NCBI RefSeq assembly: GCF_002900365.1
Contig: NZ_CP025979.1
Location: forward strand, 3,162,001 to 3,226,000
Direction: 5' to 3'
DNA length: 64,000 nucleotides
Source: Escherichia marmotae
GTDB taxonomy: Bacteria; Pseudomonadota; Gammaproteobacteria; Enterobacterales; Enterobacteriaceae
In this document: positions 33,911-43,431 of the stretch, in pieces
How positions within the stretch are numbered: position 1 is the stretch's first letter
Layout of the letters: every line of letters begins with the position of its first letter
Translations under genes and position numbers: made by a program
The notes under the pieces: generated by a model
Told to the model about the DNA's origin: nothing
The model's database searches: none
Seen by the model: the letters and a program-made list of their open reading frames with translations, nothing else

Positions 33911-35938
33911 ATGCACTATCGCAATGTGGTTTGTTTGTTGTCTTGTTCGCTGTTCTTATCGTCAGCATGGGGATGTCGGCTTGATGAGCCTGAACATAAT
34001 ATTTACCAGCAACAGGAAAAAGGCGTGGTGTACTTGCGCCCTTATGAAGAAACAAATCTTTCTCTTCCTAGCGTAAATTACAAAAGATTACGTCGTTTAC
34101 CCAATTTATTAATAAACCCAACAACACAAGACGAATGGAATAAAGAACCACCTCTGACTGATCTAACAACTGACTACCTCTATGAGGGCGCACAGGCCTG
34201 GTATCCTCATTACGCCTGGCATAGCGATGGTCGCTATATTCTCTACGCGGGTGAAGTTGTGAAAAACCCTCCAGACAAACCACCCGTTGATGTCGCCTCA
34301 TTCAAGGCATGGGGAGATTTTGCCGCAGATAAAAACAGTCTCTATTTCGAAGGCAAGCGCACCGATGACAATGGCGGAGAAAATAGTTTAGATATTAAAA
34401 CGCTGCATCAGGTGAAATTCCGTTTCCCCTGGAAACCTGACTTTCTGGGGCTGATATTACGTGACGCTAATTTCTTATATGTCGATGGGCATCGCCTTGC
34501 AGATCCCGATAGTTTCCGCGTACTGGCGCAAAAGACCTGGGATCAGCGAGGAAAGTTTTCCACCGCTTTTAACCCCTGCGTTGCTGTGCCGTTCGGCCCC
34601 TGGGATACGCTGGCCCGTACACACACGAAAATTATAATCAATGGTGAACAGCTTGATGCCGACCCGGAAACATTCACTGTCGTGCGCTGGATGCCCGGCT
34701 CACTCTTGACCTGGCGTGATAAAAACGGGCTGCAGCGGAATGTACTGAATCAGGGTAATCTGGATAAAGATATGGCAAAGAACTGTGCAGCGTTCAATTT
34801 ACAGGAACACAACGTTTCATGGCGTAAAGGGCCAAAATGCCAGCAAGAAATACTACCCGGTCTCGATCCAGAACAATTTCACCCTCTTAGTAAAACCGTC
34901 GCGCAATATCAGGACAAGCTGTACGTCATCAAAAAAACGGAATTTGGTGAAAACAGGCTGGATATCGTCACGCTGGATAACCCTAATTTGGTGATAGATA
35001 AACGCTTTAACGCAGGGAGAACCCACGGCTATTTACTGACCAAATTACAAATTGATGGTGAAGAAGAAGATGGACTCCAGGTATTCGAGTCTTCCGGGCC
35101 GCTTATCCTGATGGATTATCGTGTTCCCGATGAACGTGAGGCTCACCTTGGCGATAGCCCCCACTACAAGAAATGGTACGCGCACAACGATCGTTATATT
35201 TACACATTCGATGGCTCACAGCTCTGGCGCTACCCAACGCCCAATACCAAAGCCGTGCGGGTGAAATGGAAAACCGAAGATTCAGGATATGGCTATTGGG
35301 CAAACTACCGCAGTGGTAATCTTGACGGCAGACTTCTTGAGAACGGCGTGTTTATTCCAACGGGAATTTCCTATAACTCATCCGTTAACCTTGCGCAATA
35401 TTCCAATGGCGAAAGCTCTTTTCTCATCAACGAAACCGGTATTCTCTGGCGTAAGCTTCGCTCTACAGACCAGCAATGGAGTCAATGGGAAAAACTCCCC
35501 GATATTGACCCAAAAGAATTTCATCCAATCACCAAGCGTATCGCGCAGTACAAAAATAATCTGTACGTTGCGAAATTATCGCCTTTCGGTGAGGACACAC
35601 TGGAAATCCTAACGCTCGATTCTTCTGCACCTTTCCTGAACCAACGAATTAACGCCGGGGAAGACCATGGCTACTTTATGCGCTCTTCCCGTTTACGCGA
35701 CGATATTCAAATTTTTGCCATTGATGGATCATTGAAGACCACCGAACGCTTCGCTTATGACAATCGCTATGTTTATACCTGGAACGGCAACCAACTTTAT
35801 CGAACCGCATCGCCCTGTCCGGCAAAGACACGTAATTTGAATCAGAACATGTTTTCATCCAATGATGACATCATCATCTTGAAGACAGAGAAAGAGTGTC
35901 GCAAAACACCAGACATTGGGCAAACTTTGAAGCCCTGA
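33911..35938 (+). CDS. DKNYY-family large exported protein with internal duplication (accessory)
   Basis: About 675 residues from ATG 33911 (preceded by AGGATGG); an in-frame ATG ten codons earlier is less likely because the signal peptide begins at MHYRNVVCLLSCSLFLSSAWG. A Cys follows, but the lipobox (AWGC) is poor, so lipoprotein status is uncertain. Many segments are of the DKNYY type: AADKNSLYFEG, RDANFLYVDGHRL, HNDRYIYTFDGSQLW and YDNRYVYTWNGNQLY. Two long blocks beginning DPEQFHPLSKTVAQY (about 34868) and DPKEFHPITKRIAQY (about 35507) are clearly related. The gene is absent from K-12 between yifL and cyaY. Function unknown. Confidence 0.8.
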   Translation: MHYRNVVCLLSCSLFLSSAWGCRLDEPEHNIYQQQEKGVVYLRPYEETNLSLPSVNYKRLRRLPNLLINPTTQDEWNKEPPLTDLTTDYLYEGAQAWYPHYAWHSDGRYILYAGEVVKNPPDKPPVDVASFKAWGDFAADKNSLYFEGKRTDDNGGENSLDIKTLHQVKFRFPWKPDFLGLILRDANFLYVDGHRLADPDSFRVLAQKTWDQRGKFSTAFNPCVAVPFGPWDTLARTHTKIIINGEQLDADPETFTVVRWMPGSLLTWRDKNGLQRNVLNQGNLDKDMAKNCAAFNLQEHNVSWRKGPKCQQEILPGLDPEQFHPLSKTVAQYQDKLYVIKKTEFGENRLDIVTLDNPNLVIDKRFNAGRTHGYLLTKLQIDGEEEDGLQVFESSGPLILMDYRVPDEREAHLGDSPHYKKWYAHNDRYIYTFDGSQLWRYPTPNTKAVRVKWKTEDSGYGYWANYRSGNLDGRLLENGVFIPTGISYNSSVNLAQYSNGESSFLINETGILWRKLRSTDQQWSQWEKLPDIDPKEFHPITKRIAQYKNNLYVAKLSPFGEDTLEILTLDSSAPFLNQRINAGEDHGYFMRSSRLRDDIQIFAIDGSLKTTERFAYDNRYVYTWNGNQLYRTASPCPAKTRNLNQNMFSSNDDIIILKTEKECRKTPDIGQTLKP

Positions 35939-35985
35939 CACCATGCCGCTATACTGCCGCCATCACTTAAAAACAGGATACAACA

Positions 35986-36306
35986 ATGAACGACAGTGAA
36001 TTTCATCGCCTGGCTGATCAACTGTGGCTGACCATTGAAGAGCGTCTGGACGACTGGGATGGTGACAGCGATATCGACTGCGAAATCAACGGCGGCGTGC
36101 TGACCATTACCTTTGAAAACGGCAGCAAAATCATTATCAACCGTCAGGAACCGCTGCACCAGGTGTGGCTGGCGACCAAACAGGGCGGCTACCATTTTGA
36201 CCTGAAAGGCGACGAGTGGGTTTGCGATCGTAGCGGCGAAACCTTCTGGGATTTGCTGGAGCAGGCTGCAACGCAGCAGGCGGGAGAGGCGGTAAGCTTC
36301 CATTAA
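35986..36306 (+). CDS. cyaY: CyaY, bacterial frataxin
   Basis: A 106-residue iron-binding regulator of Fe-S cluster assembly on IscS/IscU. The acidic first helix (NDSEFHRLADQLWLTIEERL, then DDWDGDSDID) and the strand NGGVLTITFENGSKIIINRQEP are the frataxin signature. It is convergent with cyaA. Confidence 0.97.
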   Translation: MNDSEFHRLADQLWLTIEERLDDWDGDSDIDCEINGGVLTITFENGSKIIINRQEPLHQVWLATKQGGYHFDLKGDEWVCDRSGETFWDLLEQAATQQAGEAVSFH

Positions 36307-36313
36307 GATGGCA

Positions 36314-36339
36314 TGCCGGATAAGCCTCGCTTTCCGGCA
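36314..36339. repeat. REP-like hairpin between convergent cyaY and cyaA
   Basis: TGCCGGA (36314-36320) and TCCGGCA (36333-36339) form a 7-bp stem with a 12-base loop; outer GATG/CATC bases extend it. It sits in the 39-base gap between two convergent genes and probably ends both messages. Confidence 0.6.
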
Positions 36340-36345
36340 CATCCA

Positions 36346-38892
36346 TCACGAAAAATATTGCTGTAACAGCGGCGTGTCGTTGTCCTGATTGGCAGGCGGC
36401 ATGTTACCGATAGATTTGGTACGGAACGGAATGACCTGTTCGCGACCATCGACCTTCACAATCTGGTAAAACTGCGGCAGGTTAAAGTTGATGAAACTGG
36501 AGCCGTAAGTGAAACGATCGTGCGATGACGAGTAGAAGCGACTGACATCACGCACCAACTCCTCTTTGCTACCCTCGCAGTGGTGATACACCTCAACGCG
36601 GTTACTTTCGTCGAGAATGTAGATATTAAAGCCGTTCTCATCGTGTGTTTCTTCGAAGAAGAACTGGATGATCCCTTCGCTGGCGAAGCCGTCCACCACC
36701 GCCGGTAATTTAACGTGATTAGTCTCAACCTGCACTGACAAACCATGCAGTTTGTTATGCGAGATCGCGCCATAAAACTCGATGGCATTTTCCAGTTTCT
36801 GTACCGATACATTCAGGCGTTCGAAGAACAAACCCCAGGTCTGGCCAGAAACGCGCAACGCTTTAAAGCGCCCGGTTTCCTGGCGGGTGCTGGAAAGACG
36901 CAGTTCAATGCACTCAGAAACCAGTTGCTGCACGCGAGTACGGATTAATCCGCGCAAATGCTGGCTATAACAGAACACTTCCACGCTATCAGGGGGGGCA
37001 GCGTCCTGATGCATTTTGCCGAGGATGGTTTTCAGGGCTTCAATCATCGACTGCTCGCCGTTGAAATGCAGCGTGCGCACTTCATTCCATGAGTTGCGAT
37101 ACAGCAGGTCAACACTACCCACCAGACATTTTTGCTCTTCGCCAAAGCTGAAGACGTCCAGCTTACGGAAATCGAAATGTACTACCTGATTACGAAACGC
37201 TGTCGTCGGGTCATATTCCAGGTTGACGATAATCGCCAGATGGCGGATCTCACAAGGACTGTAGAGCGCTTTCGGTGTCGGCGCAGGTAAGCGCAACGGG
37301 AAATGGTGCGACACATCAGCCACCATCTCTTGCAGCTTAGGCAGATCGACAATGCCGTTGCCTTTAATGTACAAACGGGTGCGCGAGGTCAGCAGTCCGT
37401 TAAACCATGCCCACGCCACCAATTTGTTCAGGTAACGGTTATATTCCAGCGGTTGATGGCTGATGATCGACTCAATTGTCGGCGCACGGTTATACAAATA
37501 CCAGCCAGAGCGATTAGCACGCCCCGGCGGTACATAAATAAAGGTCAGATTTGGCTCGGAAAGATCCGGTGAAATCTGCGGGTTTACCAGCGTCACTTTC
37601 CCCGGTAATGCTTCAAACGCAGCGTACAGTTTACGCGTCAGCACACCGATATCCTGCGGGCTGGCAGAAACGCTAAGGTTATTGCGACGCGCAAAGCGGA
37701 TCAGATTACGGTAACTCTGCATCATCGCATCGAGCAGTTCGTTGTGCGCTTCACGCACCTGATCAATCTTCCAGTTAGCGCGGTTATCCAGCATCGTCAG
37801 GCGAGATTCGTCCCAACTCCACTCTTTCACCAGTTGGCTTAACACTTCACGACGCCAGCCCACGCAGGTGCGTTCGCGGCTTAATTTTTCGCACACTTTT
37901 AAATAAAAGCAGCGGCGCACCAAATCCAGACGGGTGAAATCTTCAATCGCCGTCAAATATTCGGTAACGCGCTCCAGCATCATGCAGTACGGATCGAGGC
38001 CAAATGACACTATCTCGCCGTCGTGCAAACGCTGTTTGATATCTTTCGCCAGCAGGCGTGGATTAGGGTATTCCCAGGAATAGGCTTCCAGCAGCAGTGT
38101 TTTCAGCACCGCTTTGTACGGGGAGTCGATACTTTTGTAGAGCTGCCAAAGGCTGGCACCGAAGTACTCTTCAGCAGAAAGCGAGCTTAAACCACCGAGA
38201 TCCAGCCATTCATTTGGCGTCAGTACGCCCTGCGCGTAAAGCGTCATTACATAATCATCGTAATGCTCTTCTTCGTCGCACGGCACCATATTCCACAGAA
38301 TACGCTTACCGGCGAGACGCACGGCGGTACGGTAAAATTCATCAAGTAGCAGTATATGCTGGGTGGAGCCACAATCTTCGCCCCCCAGACTGCCACTTTC
38401 GTTGTGGCGGAAACGGTTTTCATCAATCAGGAAGAAGCTAACTTCCACCCCCAATGAGGCGGCCCAGCTTTCCAGCAAGCTGCATTTACGTTGCAGTAAC
38501 TGACGCTCTTCGCTATCCAGCCACGATTGATGGCAGACCCAGATATCCAGATCAGAGGAACAACTTTGCCCTATGGACGAGGTGCTGCCCATTGTGTATA
38601 CGCCAGTAATTGGAAGCTCGCCTTTTGGCGGGTCCTGTACTGACATTCCACGATACAGTTCCAGTTCGTTCAGGTAGTGGCGTTGGGTTTCATCAGGCGT
38701 ATAAAGGCAAATGCCCTTGGGAACGTTACCATCAAGGTAACCCGGCATTAGCGGATGGTGATAGTGCAACAATGTCGGCAGCAGACTGTAGACCTGTTGG
38801 AATGCAGGCCCCATAGCAGCAAGCGCGCGATCCACGCGCAATTGATTTATGGCATCCAGTCTCTGTTTCAGAGTCTCAATATAGAGGTACAA
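36346..38892 (-). CDS. cyaA: CyaA, class I adenylate cyclase
   Basis: An 848-residue enzyme making cAMP, of the exact enterobacterial length. The catalytic N-terminal half has GSTSSIGQSCSSDLDIWVCH near residue 102-121, the nucleotidyltransferase G-S and D-x-D motif. The C-terminal half is the glucose-sensing regulatory part controlled by EIIA-Glc. The start is TTG (38890-38892), as in K-12, where the poor start keeps synthesis low. A CRP site lies upstream, giving autorepression. Confidence 0.97.
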   Translation of the reverse strand: MYLYIETLKQRLDAINQLRVDRALAAMGPAFQQVYSLLPTLLHYHHPLMPGYLDGNVPKGICLYTPDETQRHYLNELELYRGMSVQDPPKGELPITGVYTMGSTSSIGQSCSSDLDIWVCHQSWLDSEERQLLQRKCSLLESWAASLGVEVSFFLIDENRFRHNESGSLGGEDCGSTQHILLLDEFYRTAVRLAGKRILWNMVPCDEEEHYDDYVMTLYAQGVLTPNEWLDLGGLSSLSAEEYFGASLWQLYKSIDSPYKAVLKTLLLEAYSWEYPNPRLLAKDIKQRLHDGEIVSFGLDPYCMMLERVTEYLTAIEDFTRLDLVRRCFYLKVCEKLSRERTCVGWRREVLSQLVKEWSWDESRLTMLDNRANWKIDQVREAHNELLDAMMQSYRNLIRFARRNNLSVSASPQDIGVLTRKLYAAFEALPGKVTLVNPQISPDLSEPNLTFIYVPPGRANRSGWYLYNRAPTIESIISHQPLEYNRYLNKLVAWAWFNGLLTSRTRLYIKGNGIVDLPKLQEMVADVSHHFPLRLPAPTPKALYSPCEIRHLAIIVNLEYDPTTAFRNQVVHFDFRKLDVFSFGEEQKCLVGSVDLLYRNSWNEVRTLHFNGEQSMIEALKTILGKMHQDAAPPDSVEVFCYSQHLRGLIRTRVQQLVSECIELRLSSTRQETGRFKALRVSGQTWGLFFERLNVSVQKLENAIEFYGAISHNKLHGLSVQVETNHVKLPAVVDGFASEGIIQFFFEETHDENGFNIYILDESNRVEVYHHCEGSKEELVRDVSRFYSSSHDRFTYGSSFINFNLPQFYQIVKVDGREQVIPFRTKSIGNMPPANQDNDTPLLQQYFS

Positions 38893-39044
38893 GACGTATC
38901 GCCTGATTTGCTACCCGTCATGTCTGTGATTCCGGCAACATCAACGGAAACACGCGACATTCGGGATATTTCGTATGTCAAAGGTAACCGTACCACTTTC
39001 CGCGCCTGGTTTTTTTAGTTTCACGACGAAAAAATGGTCTAAAA

Positions 39045-39060
39045 CGTGATCAATTTAACA
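39045..39060 (-). promoter_or_regulatory. CRP site in the cyaA promoter region
   Basis: The minus strand reads TGTTAAATTGATCACG, matching TGTGA-N6-TCACA at the key positions. It is about 155 bases before the cyaA start codon, where CRP-cAMP is known to repress the main cyaA promoter. The rest of the 385-base cyaA-hemC divergent gap (38893-39277) must hold the promoters of both genes; I see no other feature I can name in it. Confidence 0.75.
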
Positions 39061-39277
39061 CCTTGCTGGTTGACCGTAAAGAAAGATGCGCTACATACAA
39101 GTGTAGCACTGTTTATTCTCTGTAAATTCCTTATTACGACGGCTTGAAGCGCCTGTCAGGATCCACCGCCTGGCTATATTTTACGTTTTGCTCAGGCATC
39201 TACGTTTCACCACAACACTGACATCGCTCCGGCAAGGATGTTAGGATGGACCATGGATGATAATGACGGTAACAAGC

Positions 39278-40219
39278 ATGTTAGACAATGTTTTAAGAAT
39301 TGCCACACGCCAAAGCCCACTTGCACTCTGGCAGGCACATTATGTCAAAGACAAGTTGATGGCGAGCCATCCAGGGCTGGTGGTTGAACTGGTGCCGATG
39401 GTGACGCGCGGCGATGTGATTCTTGATACGCCGCTGGCGAAGGTAGGCGGGAAAGGCTTATTTGTGAAAGAGCTGGAAGTCGCGCTCCTGGAAAACCGTG
39501 CCGATATCGCCGTACATTCAATGAAAGATGTGCCGGTTGAATTTCCGCAAGGTCTGGGGCTGGTCACCATTTGCGAGCGTGAAGATCCTCGCGATGCCTT
39601 TGTCTCCAATAACTATGACAGTCTGGATGCGTTACCTGCGGGCAGCATCGTCGGAACTTCCAGCTTACGCCGTCAGTGCCAACTGGCTGAACGCCGTCCG
39701 GATCTCATTATCCGTTCTCTGCGCGGCAATGTCGGTACTCGTCTGAGTAAACTGGATAATGGCGAATACGATGCCATTATTCTTGCCGTGGCTGGCTTAA
39801 AACGTTTAGGGCTGGAGTCACGCATTCGCGCCGCGCTGCCGCCAGAAGTTTCTCTTCCGGCTGTAGGACAAGGTGCGGTGGGCATTGAATGCCGCCTTGA
39901 TGATACGCGCACCCGCGAGCTTCTTGCCGCGCTCAATCACCACGAAACTGCACTGCGCGTCACCGCCGAACGCGCCATGAATACCCGTCTTGAAGGCGGT
40001 TGCCAGGTGCCGATTGGTAGCTACGCCGAACTTATTGATGGCGAAATCTGGCTGCGTGCACTGGTCGGCGCACCGGACGGTTCGCAGATTATTCGCGGTG
40101 AACGCCGTGGTGCGCCGCAAGATGCCGGGCAAATGGGCATTTCGCTGGCAGAAGAGCTATTGAATAACGGCGCACGTGAAATCCTTGCTGAAGTCTATAA
40201 CGGAGACGCTCCGGCATGA
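39278..40219 (+). CDS. hemC: HemC, porphobilinogen deaminase (hydroxymethylbilane synthase)
   Basis: A 313-residue enzyme joining four porphobilinogens. The Cys that carries the dipyrromethane cofactor is in LEGGCQVPIGSY near residue 242; GTSSLRRQCQL near 128 and SLRGNVGTRLSKLD near 148 bind substrate. The start at MLDNVLRIATRQSP was chosen over an in-frame ATG seven codons upstream, by family length. First of hemCDXY; overlaps hemD by four bases. Confidence 0.97.
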   Translation: MLDNVLRIATRQSPLALWQAHYVKDKLMASHPGLVVELVPMVTRGDVILDTPLAKVGGKGLFVKELEVALLENRADIAVHSMKDVPVEFPQGLGLVTICEREDPRDAFVSNNYDSLDALPAGSIVGTSSLRRQCQLAERRPDLIIRSLRGNVGTRLSKLDNGEYDAIILAVAGLKRLGLESRIRAALPPEVSLPAVGQGAVGIECRLDDTRTRELLAALNHHETALRVTAERAMNTRLEGGCQVPIGSYAELIDGEIWLRALVGAPDGSQIIRGERRGAPQDAGQMGISLAEELLNNGAREILAEVYNGDAPA

Positions 40220-40956
40220 GGATCCTGGTCACCCGCCCGTCTCCCGCTGGAGAAGAGTTAGTGAGCCGTCTGCGCACACTGGGGCAGGTGGCCTGGCATT
40301 TTCCGCTGATTGAGTTTTCCCCTGGTCGGCAATTGCCACAACTTGCCGACCGGCTGGCGGAGCTGAGCGAAAGCGATCTGTTGTTTGCCCTTTCGCAACA
40401 TGCCGTTGCTTTTGCCCAGTCACAGCTACATCAGCAAGGTCTTAAGTGGCCCACCCTACCCACTTATTTCGCTATTGGCCGTACCACGGCGCTGGCGCTG
40501 CATACCGTGAGCGGACATGAAGTTCGTTATCCGCATGATCGGGAAATCAGCGAAGTCTTGCTACAATTACCTGAATTACAAAATATTGCGGGAAAACGTG
40601 CGCTAATTTTACGTGGCAACGGCGGTCGTGAGCTGATTGGGGAAACCCTGACGGCACGCGAGGCTGAAGTTACTTTTTGCGAATGTTATCAACGATGCGC
40701 CATTCATTACGATGGTGCAGAAGAAGCGATGCGCTGGCAGTCCCGCGAAGTGACAACGGTCGTTGTTACCAGCGGTGAAATGTTGCAACAGCTCTGGTCG
40801 CTGATTCCACGATGGTATCGTGAGCACTGGTTACTACGCTGTCGACTACTGGTCGTCAGCGAGCGTCTGGCGAAACTCGCCCGGGAACTGGGTTGGCAAG
40901 ACATTCAGGTCGCTGATAACGCTGACAACGATGCGCTTTTACGGGCATTACAATAA
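40216..40956 (+). CDS. hemD: HemD, uroporphyrinogen-III synthase
   Basis: A 246-residue two-domain enzyme that cyclises hydroxymethylbilane with inversion of ring D. The family is weakly conserved; seen here are ILVTRPSPAGEEL at the N-terminus, ALSQHAVAFAQ near residue 58, FAIGRTTALAL near 85 and VVTSGEMLQQLW near 178. Coupled to hemC by an ATGA overlap. Confidence 0.96.
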   Translation: MRILVTRPSPAGEELVSRLRTLGQVAWHFPLIEFSPGRQLPQLADRLAELSESDLLFALSQHAVAFAQSQLHQQGLKWPTLPTYFAIGRTTALALHTVSGHEVRYPHDREISEVLLQLPELQNIAGKRALILRGNGGRELIGETLTAREAEVTFCECYQRCAIHYDGAEEAMRWQSREVTTVVVTSGEMLQQLWSLIPRWYREHWLLRCRLLVVSERLAKLARELGWQDIQVADNADNDALLRALQ

Positions 40957-40977
40957 CTCTCATAACAGGAAGCCATA

Positions 40978-42183
40978 ATGACGGAACAAGAAAAAACCTC
41001 CGCCGTGGTTGAAGAGACCAGGGAGGCCGTGGACACCACGCCACAATCTGTCACAGTAGAAAAAAAGAGTAATAACAGTACTGCTCTGATTTTAAGTGCG
41101 GTGGCTATCGCTATTGCTCTGGCTGCAGGTGTCGGTTTGTATGGCTGGGGTAAACAACAGGCCGTCAATCAGACGGCCACCAGCGATGTCCTCGCTAACC
41201 AGCTCACTGCGCTACAAAAAGCCCAGGAGAGCCAAAAAGCAGAACTGGAAGGTATCATCAAACAACAGGCTACGCAGTTAGAGCAGGCAAACCGTCAGCA
41301 AGAAGCGTTAGCAAAACAACTGGATGAAGTTCAACAAAAGGTCGCCACCATTTCCGGAAGCGATGCTAAAACCTGGCTGCTGGCGCAGGCAGATTTTCTG
41401 GTGAAGCTCGCCGGACGTAAGCTGTGGAGCGATCAGGACGTCACCACCGCCGCTGCGCTACTGAAAAGCGCAGATACCAGCCTGGCCGATATGAATGACC
41501 CAAGTCTTATTACCGTTCGCCGGGCAATTACCGATGACATCGCCAGCCTTTCTGCGGTATCACAGGTCGATTATGACGGTATCATCCTCAAGTTGAATCA
41601 ACTTTCTAATCAGGTAGATAACCTGCGTCTGGCCGACAATGACAGTGACGGTTCACCAATGGATTCCAATGGTGAAGAGCTTTCCAGCTCCATCAGCGAA
41701 TGGCGTATCAATCTGCAAAAGAGCTGGCAGAACTTTATGGATAACTTCATTACGATTCGGCGTCGTGATGACACCGCCGTACCCCTGTTAGCGCCGAATC
41801 AAGATATCTACCTGCGCGAAAATATTCGTTCCCGTCTGCTGGTCGCAGCACAAGCTGTACCGCGTCATCAGGAAGAAACCTACCGCCAGGCGCTGGAAAA
41901 CGTCTCTACCTGGGTACGTGCTTATTACGACACTGACGATGCCACTACCAAAGCGTTTCTCGACGAAGTGGATCAGCTAAGTCAGCAGAATATTTCGATG
42001 GATCTCCCGGAAACCCTGCAAAGCCAGGCAATGCTGGAAAAGCTGATGCAAACCCGCGTGCGTAATCTGTTGGCACAGCCTGTAGCACCAGCAACGGAAG
42101 CTAAATCTGCACCTGCACCTGCACCTGCACCTGCACCTGCACCGCAAGCTGATACTCCGGCAGCCGCGCCGCAAGGAGAATAA
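40978..42183 (+). CDS. hemX: HemX, inner-membrane protein of the haem operon
   Basis: A 401-residue protein with one membrane segment (ALILSAVAIAIALAAGVGLYGWG, residues 37-59), a periplasmic coiled coil (about 75-130) and a globular region. The tail after residue 370 is an Ala-Pro run (six Ala-Pro units), encoded by the hexanucleotide repeat at 42109. It was once called a uroporphyrinogen-III methylase, but no SAM motif is visible and the role is not established. Two bases separate it from hemY. Confidence 0.95.
   Translation: MTEQEKTSAVVEETREAVDTTPQSVTVEKKSNNSTALILSAVAIAIALAAGVGLYGWGKQQAVNQTATSDVLANQLTALQKAQESQKAELEGIIKQQATQLEQANRQQEALAKQLDEVQQKVATISGSDAKTWLLAQADFLVKLAGRKLWSDQDVTTAAALLKSADTSLADMNDPSLITVRRAITDDIASLSAVSQVDYDGIILKLNQLSNQVDNLRLADNDSDGSPMDSNGEELSSSISEWRINLQKSWQNFMDNFITIRRRDDTAVPLLAPNQDIYLRENIRSRLLVAAQAVPRHQEETYRQALENVSTWVRAYYDTDDATTKAFLDEVDQLSQQNISMDLPETLQSQAMLEKLMQTRVRNLLAQPVAPATEAKSAPAPAPAPAPAPQADTPAAAPQGE
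42109..42144 (+). repeat. Hexanucleotide tandem repeat (GCACCT)5-GCACCG in hemX
   Basis: Five perfect copies of GCACCT and a sixth with one change encode (Ala-Pro)6 near the HemX C-terminus. A change in copy number would stay in frame and only alter the linker length. Confidence 0.95.
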
Positions 42184-42185
42184 CC

Positions 42186-43382
42186 ATGCTAAAAGTGTTG
42201 TTACTCTTTGTTCTGCTTATTGCGGGGATCGTGGTTGGTCCGATGATTGCCGGGCATCAGGGTTACGTACTGATTCAAACCGACAACTACAATATCGAAA
42301 CCAGCGTCACGGGTCTGGCGATCATTTTTATACTGGCAATGGTGGTGCTGTTTGCTATCGAGTGGCTACTGCGACGGATTTTCCGCACCGGCGCGCACAC
42401 CCGCGGTTGGTTTGTCGGGCGTAAACGCCGCCGCGCACGTAAGCAGACCGAACAGGCGCTGCTGAAACTGGCGGAAGGTGATTACCAGCAGGTTGAAAAG
42501 CTGATGGCGAAAAATGCCGATCACGCTGAACAACCGGTAGTGAACTACCTGCTGGCTGCTGAAGCCGCACAACAACGCGGCGATGAAGCGCGCGCCAATC
42601 AGCATCTGGAACGCGCAGCAGAACTTGCAGGCAATGACACCATTCCGGTAGAAATTGCCCGCGTGCGCCTGCAACTGGCACGCAATGAAAATCATGCTGC
42701 ACGCCACGGCGTAGATAAGTTGCTGGAAGTCACGCCACGCCATCCTGAAGTGCTGCGTCTGGCGGAACAAGCTTATATCCGCACCGGTGCGTGGAGTTCG
42801 CTGCTGGACATCATCCCGTCAATGGCAAAAGCTCACGTTGGTGATGAAGAACATCGCGCAATGCTGGAACAACAGGCATGGATTGGCCTGATGGATCAGG
42901 CTCGTGCTGATGACGGTAGTGAAGGTTTGCGAAACTGGTGGAAAAATCAAAGCCGGAAAACGCGTCATCAGGTGGCGTTGCAGGTGGCAATGGCAGAACA
43001 TCTTATTGAGTGTGACGATCATGACACCGCCCAGCAAATTATCATCGACGGCCTGAAACGCCAGTATGACGATCGCCTGCTGCTACCAATCCCACGCCTG
43101 AAAACCAATAATCCAGAACAACTGGAAAAGGTGCTGCGCCAGCAGATTAAAAACGTGGGCGATCGCCCGCTGTTGTGGAGCACATTGGGTCAGTCGCTGA
43201 TGAAGCATGGCGAATGGCAGGAAGCATCTCTCGCCTTCCGCGCGGCGCTGAAACAACGCCCGGATGCCTACGATTATGCATGGCTTGCTGACGTGCTGGA
43301 CAGACTGCACAAGCCGGAAGAAGCCGCTGCAATGCGCCGCGACGGTTTGATGCTGACGTTACAGAACAACCCACCGCAGTAA
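42186..43382 (+). CDS. hemY: HemY, TPR-containing inner-membrane protein of haem biosynthesis
   Basis: A 398-residue protein. Two N-terminal membrane segments (residues 3-22 and 41-63) are followed by a basic patch (RKRRRARKQTEQ) and helical tetratricopeptide-like repeats to the end. Despite the name it is not protoporphyrinogen oxidase; in E. coli it has been linked to a complex of haem enzymes. Last gene of hemCDXY. Confidence 0.95.
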   Translation: MLKVLLLFVLLIAGIVVGPMIAGHQGYVLIQTDNYNIETSVTGLAIIFILAMVVLFAIEWLLRRIFRTGAHTRGWFVGRKRRRARKQTEQALLKLAEGDYQQVEKLMAKNADHAEQPVVNYLLAAEAAQQRGDEARANQHLERAAELAGNDTIPVEIARVRLQLARNENHAARHGVDKLLEVTPRHPEVLRLAEQAYIRTGAWSSLLDIIPSMAKAHVGDEEHRAMLEQQAWIGLMDQARADDGSEGLRNWWKNQSRKTRHQVALQVAMAEHLIECDDHDTAQQIIIDGLKRQYDDRLLLPIPRLKTNNPEQLEKVLRQQIKNVGDRPLLWSTLGQSLMKHGEWQEASLAFRAALKQRPDAYDYAWLADVLDRLHKPEEAAAMRRDGLMLTLQNNPPQ

Positions 43383-43431
43383 TCCTTTCTCACCTGGAGG
43401 CGCAGAGCCTCCGGGCCTTTCCTGAATAGAT

